Source: Saccoglossus kowalevskii (taxonomy: Eukaryota; Hemichordata; Enteropneusta; Harrimaniidae). Taken from it: DNA of 18,200 bases. Location: assembly GCF_000003605.2 (NCBI RefSeq), contig NW_003108084.1, positions 374,575 through 392,774 on the forward strand, in the 5' to 3' direction. Shown here piece after piece: positions 8,510 through 17,500 of this stretch; positions within the stretch are counted from its first letter, which is position 1; the number at the start of each line of letters is the position of its first letter. Made by a program: the position numbers and the translations under genes. Under the pieces are notes generated by a model. That model was given only the letters and a program-made list of their open reading frames with translations. It was not told the origin of the DNA and made no database searches.

Positions 8510-11500
8510 GAAAAGTTAGGAGCTAGTGAAATGATAAAATCTGGCAAAAAATGTGTTTTTTGTTGCACGTCTCAGTTTGCACATCACCCTTTTTATATAC
8601 ATTTTAGTGTGATTAAAAGTATGCCCTCTATGGCAACTCAATAGATTTATGCCCTCTATGGCAACTCAATAGATTTATGCCCTCTATGGCAACTCAATAG
8701 ATTTATGCCCTCTATGGCAACTCAATAGATTTATGCCCTCTATGGCAACTCAATAGATTTATGCCCTCTATGGCAACTCTAAATCACTTGTTCTCGGCGT
8801 CCTTTGCGAATGGCAAGTAGGACACAGGTAACTAGTAATGGCCATATTGTTTCACTAGGCCATGACTCCGGCCCAGTCATGTGACTAAGTGACGTCACAT
8901 GACTAAGTGGTGAATAAAAAACTATTTCTTTTGTTATAAATTTGCACAGAAATAGCGATAAATGCCAGAAACATCTCAAATATGAAGTCTAAGCAGGCAG
9001 ACTTTATGGGTATGGCATACTGAGGACTTGTTTATGGAAACGAAAATTGGAATGTTTTCAAATTACGTCACATTTGTCACGTGCCTTTGGGCCAGAATCC
9101 CGGCCCATTGGAACAGTATTGAGATTACTAGTTACCTGTGTCCTACTTGGCATTCGCAAAGGACGCCGGGAACCAGCGAAGCCCCAAGTATGCCCTCTAC
9201 ATCAACTCAATAAATTTTCTGCCTTCTATGGCTACTCAATAAAAGTATGCCCTCTATGGCAACAATTTTGGATGTGTTTAAAAAGATAATATATTCAGGG
9301 TTTAGGTTCTTGTTGAAATCAACAAACACACAATTTAAAGTTGCATGAATTTTGGAAGCAAATTTGATCAAAAATATTTTTTTTCGAGGGCGATTCAATT
9401 ATTTTCGCAGACACAAATCAGATTTAGAAAAAGGATTACTTTGCAGGGAGAAATATGTTTTGAAAATGGCAGTGAAAAGGTTTAAATATGACCTGCTAAC
9501 AGCGTTCTATTGACATGTATTACTACATCAATTATCATCTAATTAACATAATGAATCATCAAAAATAGAAATTGAACAAATACAAGCACGCTTGACTGAT
9601 AAAATAAACCCAAGATTTCAATGATATTTTAATTCAACAGTTTGTCAAGATTTCAGTTGAAAAATATGATTTCGTTGACTAAAAATATCTCCATGGCAAC
9701 CTTGTCCAATTGTTAGTACAATTTCGCTCTACCTCTATGCTGCAGTTAATTTGATAGATACGCTAAAAGTATTATGGATAATAGGCAGTTGTCAAGGCAA
9801 CACTATCATTTTCTCATCAGCAACATGACACAACATTTTCCCAGCAATAAATGATTATGTAAAGGGGTAAACCATTAATTTTAAAGGAGTGTTCATGTGA
9901 CTAGGTTAGAATTCAGGCAAATCTCTTTTTAGTTATAAATTAATGTTCATTTATTGACCTCTTAGAAAGAGTACGTGTCGAAGAGGTCTCCCTAATTTAA
10001 GCAGATTTGTTTGTTTTTCTGTTTTCTGTCATTTACTTCTTTTTTTATTAAAGAATCCACCCCTCCAGACATAATGGTTCACTCTGTATTCAAAGTTGAA
10101 TGTACTGTTGAGTAAATCTTGTATAATTGAAACGTATTTTCAAAGTATGGTGATGCAATTTTAGATACAGACAAATACGGTCTTGCTGAATATTGTTTCT
10201 GAGAAAAGCAACATTTTAATTTTATTTTTGCATTAGTTTCCATGGTTAAAATTACATGTTTTTTGTCTATTAACCCAAAATTAAAAAAAAAATCCTGCCA
10301 CATACACCAAGAGATAACGCACAATTCATGTTTTATACCTATGATTCGCAGGTGTGTGCGTATATGGAGTGAATTGTGCGAAATCGAGTGGTATACCCGA
10401 CTTCTGCAGTTCAGAGGTGGTTATTGCTATTATATCAGCATTATTTTCATATAGTATTTAACGATGGAAGCAACACAAAAATGTTCAGAATTGGAAAAAA
10501 TTAAATTAAACTGCAATGGCACATCCTGGACCCATTCGGAGTAAAATGTATTGGTTCCTGCATCTAACATGTTATCATCACAGGTACATCAGCACAAGCA
10601 TGAATGTAAATTATACTTGTTTTTAAATTTTATTTCTTTGCAGAGACTTTGATTGATTTTATGCCATCATAATAATCTATTTTTACAAATTATCAGTTGT
10701 CGCACTGCACCATATGCACCACCAGCAGTTGTGTTCATGTTAATCGAGATCCACTTGGACAAACAATACTTTTAGGGTGAAGCAAATCGGTGATCAGAGA
10801 GATGCCTCCGATTTTAATTTCTAGAATTCCAATAATTATGGATGAAACAATTGATAGAAATTACATTAAAAATTTTTTAAAAATGAACCTAAATATTATA
10901 AACAATAAAGAAGGAAGAAAGTCTCAAAAAGAAATAAAATTTTATCTTTCACAAAAAAAAAAAAATTGCATCACTTTTTTTGTAATTTTTTCAAACATTT
11001 TGGTCAGCACTTACAGCCAATTAGATATTATATTCATTTGGTCTAAAATTAGCAAAAAAAATTAAAGAAAAGTACACAATAATAACCAAAATGCTAGAAC
11101 AAAATTTTGGTTGAAAAATGATGGGCATTTAAAAGGTTAAAAAGTCAAATGACTTGACATGTAGATTGTAACTATTATAAAGATAAAATCAGATCTATGA
11201 TCAATTAATGTTCAAAATACACTGTACATGTGATAATCCCAGGGATATTTCACTGGAATCCAATCTGCCATAATAAAGGTCAAGGTGAGGTCAAGTTTAA
11301 CAGCAGAAGACTCAAACACCCATTGTAATTAATTTGATGGCCATCTGGAGAATAACTTGAACTCTTAATGGAAGGTCACAGGTCAACTGGTGTATAATTT
11401 AAAGCTTAGAAGTAAGCTAATAATATTCTGAATTCAAATACGGTATGTAAAGTGGAAATTTATCATAAACTAATGCGAAATCCTTATAATACAAGCCACA

Positions 11501-14500
11501 CATGGTGCAATCCCTGTTAGCTATCAAATTTAAGATAGATTTGTTTATACCCCACTGGGTAGTAATATAGTTTGAACATAATCATGTCAGAGATATGGAT
11601 CCAGAAGTGGATGCTTGATTATGATGATTTTTTAACATTAAAATGATTGACATTCAGTCATCTTGCATCGGATCGTCAAACGAATACTTGCCCATATTGA
11701 GAGATATTGCTCCAGAAGAGCATTAATTAAAACAAAATAGCCACGGTCTGCCATTTTGAATCAGATCTGGAAAACAAAAGGTTCCATAATGTCCAATGTA
11801 TGTACCAAGTTTTAACAAAATCCTTCTGTAACAGCTTGAAATGAAGAAAGCAGAAATGCTTGATTTTTACGATTTTTATGATTTTTCAGCAAAAAAATGG
11901 CCGCCATCTTGAATCAGATCGTGAAACAAATTGATGTGCATATGTATAATATTATGTATGATGTATGTGTAAAGTTTGAATGTAATCAGTCAAAATATGG
12001 CTAAGGTATAGGTTCCGATGCACACATGCACAGACACACAGATGCATGCACAGAGGTTAAGACCTCGTTTTCGTACTGCATCCGAACCGAGACTAAAAAA
12101 TGAGCATGTTGCACCATTACTAATAATGTTTTGAAGAATCCATGCATGCTGTGTGTGATGGAGATCGTGGTAAATTGATAGTGAAAAAAGAAACAATATT
12201 GAAAAGTAATACAAATTTCGCTTTCTTTTTTATGTTTCTGTTCTGCATTTTACATACCATACCCACTTTTCTGACCCCTAAAGGTCACACATCCTGGTAC
12301 TTTTGTTGGTATAACAGCATCTCAAACATACACAATTGGAGCATTTTAATCTCTATTTTAGTTCACAGAAACATTTTACTCAGCTGAAATAAATAGTGAA
12401 GTCTGAAATATCGGTAAAATCATTTTTGATTTTTATACCAACAAAAGTACCAGGATCATGGATCCAGAGGTCATGAAAGTTACTTATTGGTTACCACTGT
12501 AATTAATCACAAAAATGTACTGAATAATAAACCATTTGGTATACATGGCCAAGTTGATACCTGATTTTTCCACTTGACTGATATGGGACAAAAGATTCTA
12601 TAAATAGCCAAGTAATGGCAACAATCACTTCTTAAGCAAGCATGACACAAAGAACAGTATGCATGACCTTTGACCTACCTCCAGTGATGAGAACCACAGC
12701 ACTGAATAGAGCAATCTCTTCTTCGCTGAGACTGAGAGAGCTGATATTTCGGGCCAAGTCAAACATTGATTCAAAGAAACAATCGTGACTGATCACACCC
12801 GCTGAAAAAGTTAAAATACTAGTATAAGAGGACGGTATCTGTGCATGTTGTGGTTCTATTATCAATATTCTGTTCTTTGGGTTAGTCGTTTGCGTACTAT
12901 CGTGTCACTATGTGATATTCACAGTTCATTCAAATGTTGTTTTCTAAGTGACAAGGCTTATAGTAAAAACAGTTCTTTTATCATTGCAAAAAGCAGTGAA
13001 CTTTGATCACTTCCTCAACACATAATTTTCTCATTGTCATGTACCAGGCTTTTTTTCCACTAAAATTTTGATGCAATGTTTTGCATATTTTTATATATTT
13101 TCCAATAAATTCTTAGATAATTTTAAACCAAATGGACATACCAGTAACTTAAAAAATATATATAACAAAAATTAGGTAGGTTTATAATTGAGTTTGGCAC
13201 TCAAAGGTTCAAAGGTCAAACTTAATCAGACAATAACTTTACTGAAAAAAGGAAACAAAAAAAATATTAATAATGTTTGTTTCAAATGATATCACAAATT
13301 ATTCATGAGGACATTCCATTCTGACAAACAAATAAATCAAAAAATGTATTCATTTGATATTGAAATAATTTTCCTAAGAAGTCACAGTGAGGTAATACAG
13401 TTAGGGATGAAGTTGTTGTTTTTACGTTGGCTACATTTGATTTACTTCATGTGGCGTTACATGGTTACATTGTTTCAACTTTTAGTCAGATATTATAATC
13501 GCGACAAATGCTATTTACAAATTTAGGAAAACCCTAAAATTAAATGATTACCGCTACTGAGCTGTAATTGATAGCAGAGCACATACCAACGCATGTGTTG
13601 CTATGCATGGGTTTCAATGAAAGAAACAATAATGTTACACTCAATTTCACGTTGTCATGGAAACCAAGCTAAATGAACTTTGTACGATTAGGCTGAAAAA
13701 AAAAAAAAGTAAAGTTTCCGGTCATTTACCTTTCAGTGAATTTTCAAAGTAACATAAGAAAAACTGTCTAGATACTTTTTAGAATAATATTTGACATTTT
13801 ATATTTCTCTTTAGACAACAATTTTTTCGTTTGAGTTTACTTACCTAAGTTTTTCAAATGTTCTAATGTAAAATTACCGTCCCACATAGGAAATGTGCCA
13901 GTAGTGACGTCAAACAGCCTGCCAAGTCGAATAAGTATTACCTCTAAACCCCCTGAAATGAATCAACAATGACGTGCATAATTAATGTTTATATGATAAG
14001 AGTAATTGCAAATTAGATATGTACATGTAGATAGGTAGAGTGATATGCATTGAAGATATGTTGATAAATATATTTCTAGTCAAGATCATCACAGAACACA
14101 GCTATAGTAAAAGCCTTGATAGATTCAATTGCATGAACAGAAATGAATGGGATAATCACTACTCTCAGGGACGAAGCTACTTCACAGAACATTCTATGTT
14201 GCTAAGACCACTGTATCACGTATTTCTATTGGCTCTGCACAAGCTGCTATGCTATGGAAAAAATGGCTAAAGTCCAGGAAACCGCATAAACCCAACTTTG
14301 AAGTTATCCTGAACAACCAAATTTATACATGTTTCACATGTAGGGGTAATTGTGTTACACTGTTCAAAAGAGTCTCAACAACCATCCCAAAGTACAGTTT
14401 TCTGAGAGTTTTCTGATGGTTGCCATGCGGTAAAAATGCCCGGATGTCTACTCTGAGAATAGTCAAAAACACAAAATGCACATAGTACACACTTTGCAAA

Positions 14501-17500
14501 TAGGCAAGAGCACCAGAAAAAATGGCCTGAAACGAACACAAATCAGTTAAAAGAACACAAATCAGTTCTTTCATAAACACTCATTTATATCACCAGTAGT
14601 AGTTTCTTGAAATGTACAATTATTGCACGATTTCATAATCAACTCATAATTTGCATGATTGACTTCACTGTATACCACATCACATGTATGTACCCACAGC
14701 TCATACATCTTTTGCATCGTTAATTTTGGATACACACATAATATTTACTGCCACACATATAGGGGTCACTCCACAATTATAAATTGCACTACAGCATGCA
14801 CCAAATTATAAGTCTAGAGTCAAGTCGAAGTGACTTACAAGATAGTGTCTGATTGGCTACACAAACCTAACATTTAAAAATCAAGCCAATAAGAGAGCAG
14901 CATGCTTATTGACAGGTTTATTCAACAAATCAAATCCCGTCTTCTATAAATGCTTCAACTCAACTGTAAGTATGAAGTCGAATAAGACAGACTCATTAAA
15001 TGTGATTTACAAGATGTCAATTGCATTATGGGATACCCGGTATCATGAGCACTAGCTAAACACTGCCCTCTATACTACTATAACTATAACACCATGTACT
15101 TACCTGATTTGATGAGAACGATTTGGTCCTCTTGGCAGAAATTCAGAAATCCCGGAATCATTTTTGCAAAGTGTATAATCCTAGTCATGTGAGAGGTCAA
15201 GTACTCGGCCATCTTTAACCACACCTCGTCTTTTGTCTGTGAATGAGAAAACTGAGATACGTTTCTTCAATTGTTAGATATGCAAATTAATATCCTGGCT
15301 ACCAAAAATCTTGAGACATCGGATGATTTAAGTGACATTAATAATTTTCTTATATTTATAGATGCCGTAATAATGTCTTTTCGTGGTAACCAGGAGTTGA
15401 ATAATAAACAAGGTCACCGATTGTATTTATAGAAATCCATATATTGTTTATGTTCAGATTGTCACGTTTATAGTCTGCACTTTTTTTCAGAAATTTTTTT
15501 TGTACAAACTGAAAATTTTGTACGTTTGCTCCAAAATTAAAAATATATTACAAGAAAAAAAGTGCAGAACAATTTGGGTGAGAAAGTCTGGTGAAGAAAA
15601 GGTTAAGGAAGCTAAAAAATGTATGTGTTCCTCTACAAAACAAGTCGGTGAAGTGATTTGCTCTCAAAAACAGGTACACAGTTTCCTATGAGAATACCGG
15701 ACTACTGGCTGTGATAAGTCACCAATATGTATCCTTCCACAGTTGCATTCAGATTCTGTTCCGTTTTCTGATCATGAATATTCATGGTGCTGTTATAACT
15801 ATGACAACTTACCCAGGAAGGTTCTGACTTCACTTTGAGAGAATCTTCTGCTGATGCCCGCATCGCCGACAACTGAGCGGGACTGTATATACAAGTCTGA
15901 TGATGACTAATTGTAACTGCAGTTGTTAACTGATCTACAAGTATAATTGAAAACAATCTACTATTAATCCTGAAAACAAAATAATATTTAATAATATTTT
16001 AATATTTCTGGTTAAAAAACAAAATCCTCTTTTTAAACTGATTGTTCTCAAAAATTGAATTTTTTTTTAATTTTCTTGACATAGTTCAGTCTTATATAGC
16101 ATTCGCTTAATCTATGGTAAATTAAAAAAGACAATTCTGGTCACCATGCACATCAATTTGTTCAATAAAAGCATGCCCTCTATGGCAAGAATGTATCATC
16201 TTAAGGTCACATTTTGAGGTCACGGCCATCAGTAAATAGACACAGTTGTTAAATTTTTATTAGATGTTACAGTTGATTTTGCCTAGAAATTGAACAATTT
16301 AGCCTGTAGATTACATTCCCAGAATGCATTGCACTATTGTTGACAGTGATATATATTATATACTGCCCTCTCTATGTGAGATAGAGTACACAACTTTAAT
16401 GTGACAACATTTGAGTGAGCACACAAACTAAAAATACTGACTGAAAATATTGAATATAATGTTGACCCCAATACAGTCGCAGAAATTATCTCAGAGTGGA
16501 ACTTTTTAATCCTTCCATCAATTATGTTCCTGCTCAAATTTGGGTGAATTTATTCAAATTTTCTGTAATTTCAATCAAATTTTCTCCTAATTTTAGACCA
16601 AACAGACAAAATTACTTCTACTTTTTGATCAACAAATTTGAAATTTTTGCAACATTGTATGTGGAAAAGAGCAGAACTATAAATAGAACTATTTCGTGAA
16701 TGGTGTCTGAAGTTTACATTGGTGCTCGAAAGGTTATAAAATAGTTTATAGCAATTCTGTTACCAATAGTCTCATTTATAGTCTGCAATTTCTTTCAGAA
16801 GATTGAGACAAAAATAGCCAATTTTTTTGTCATGAGTAAAAACTGAAAATTGACTCAAATTTTGTCTGTTGATGAACATAAGAAAAAAGTGCAGACAAAT
16901 TTGGGCGAGACAGTCTGGAGGTGAAAAGTTTAAGAGAGACCAATTAAGATCAAATAAGATAAAAACTGTTCAGTCACAAATCTATGTTCATATTTTTGAC
17001 CAAAGATGTTGTTTTTAGGCAAAAAAGAGAGCCATTTCATGAATGAAAACAAATAATCATATTTTTGATGAGTAGTGTGATTTTTAAGACTTAGCAAACT
17101 ATGAATTCAGCGGAATAATTTATTTGTTTGTTGTCGGTTAGAAACGAAGATTATAAACAAATTTAAAAGAAGCAATTACACCATACCAGGCACAGATTAA
17201 AAATGTTATGGTGGTCATGCAGTACTGCAATTTGTTGTTATTAATGAACAAACAATGTATTTTACACTACATGTGATGTATATGCTGCATGGGACCCATA
17301 CCCAACACATACTGCATGGTACTGCGACAATCAATTCCTAGGAAACTCGCTATTTATTGCAGTAACAACTTACCAAGCTCAGCTTGTCTTGGATCAATAT
17401 TAAGCGGGCCTGATGCAACTGACGGCGGATGGTGCGCCAAGGTACTGGTCGGCGTTTGATGCAACGATACTGGTACGGTTGTTGGCGAGGATTGCATTGG

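Larger units (their letters stand above)
9264..10959. other. Middle of the largest intron; little structure
   Basis: Apart from the X-box match at 9788 and the 10318-10380 inverted repeat, I see no repeat or coding segment. The ligand-binding-domain reading frame crosses from the 12679 exon straight to the 8220 exon with no residues missing, so no coding exon is expected here. Confidence 0.6.

Noticed and set aside
8779-9289. Similar open frames on both strands (both translate to a VTCVLL-IRKGRRE string)
   Set aside because: The similarity is the direct result of the inverted arms of the foldback element. Frames do not extend beyond it.
10790-11065. 91-codon open frame on the plus strand
   Set aside because: It is Lys/Asn/Ile-rich low-complexity sequence, overlaps the end of a family A repeat, and lies inside the receptor's intron on the opposite strand. 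No domain is recognisable.
13903-13910. CRE-type TGACGTCA
   Set aside because: It lies inside a coding exon and is explained by conserved codons, so it is not evidence for regulation.
14323-14580. 85-codon open frame on the minus strand in the intron between exons 4 and 3
   Set aside because: There is no recognisable domain, and the LBD alignment leaves no gap for an extra exon. It could be a decayed fragment but nothing supports a call.
4978-15786. Palindromes ATATTCATGAATAT (4978-4991) and CATGAATATTCATG (15773-15786)
   Set aside because: The two share ATTCATGA, but such short AT-rich palindromes are expected by chance in this composition and no further symmetry extends them.
15935-15978. 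Alternative upstream acceptor (TTTTCAG at 15972-15978) for the exon ending at 15813
   Set aside because: It would put an in-frame TAG in the exon in the phase required by the preceding exon.
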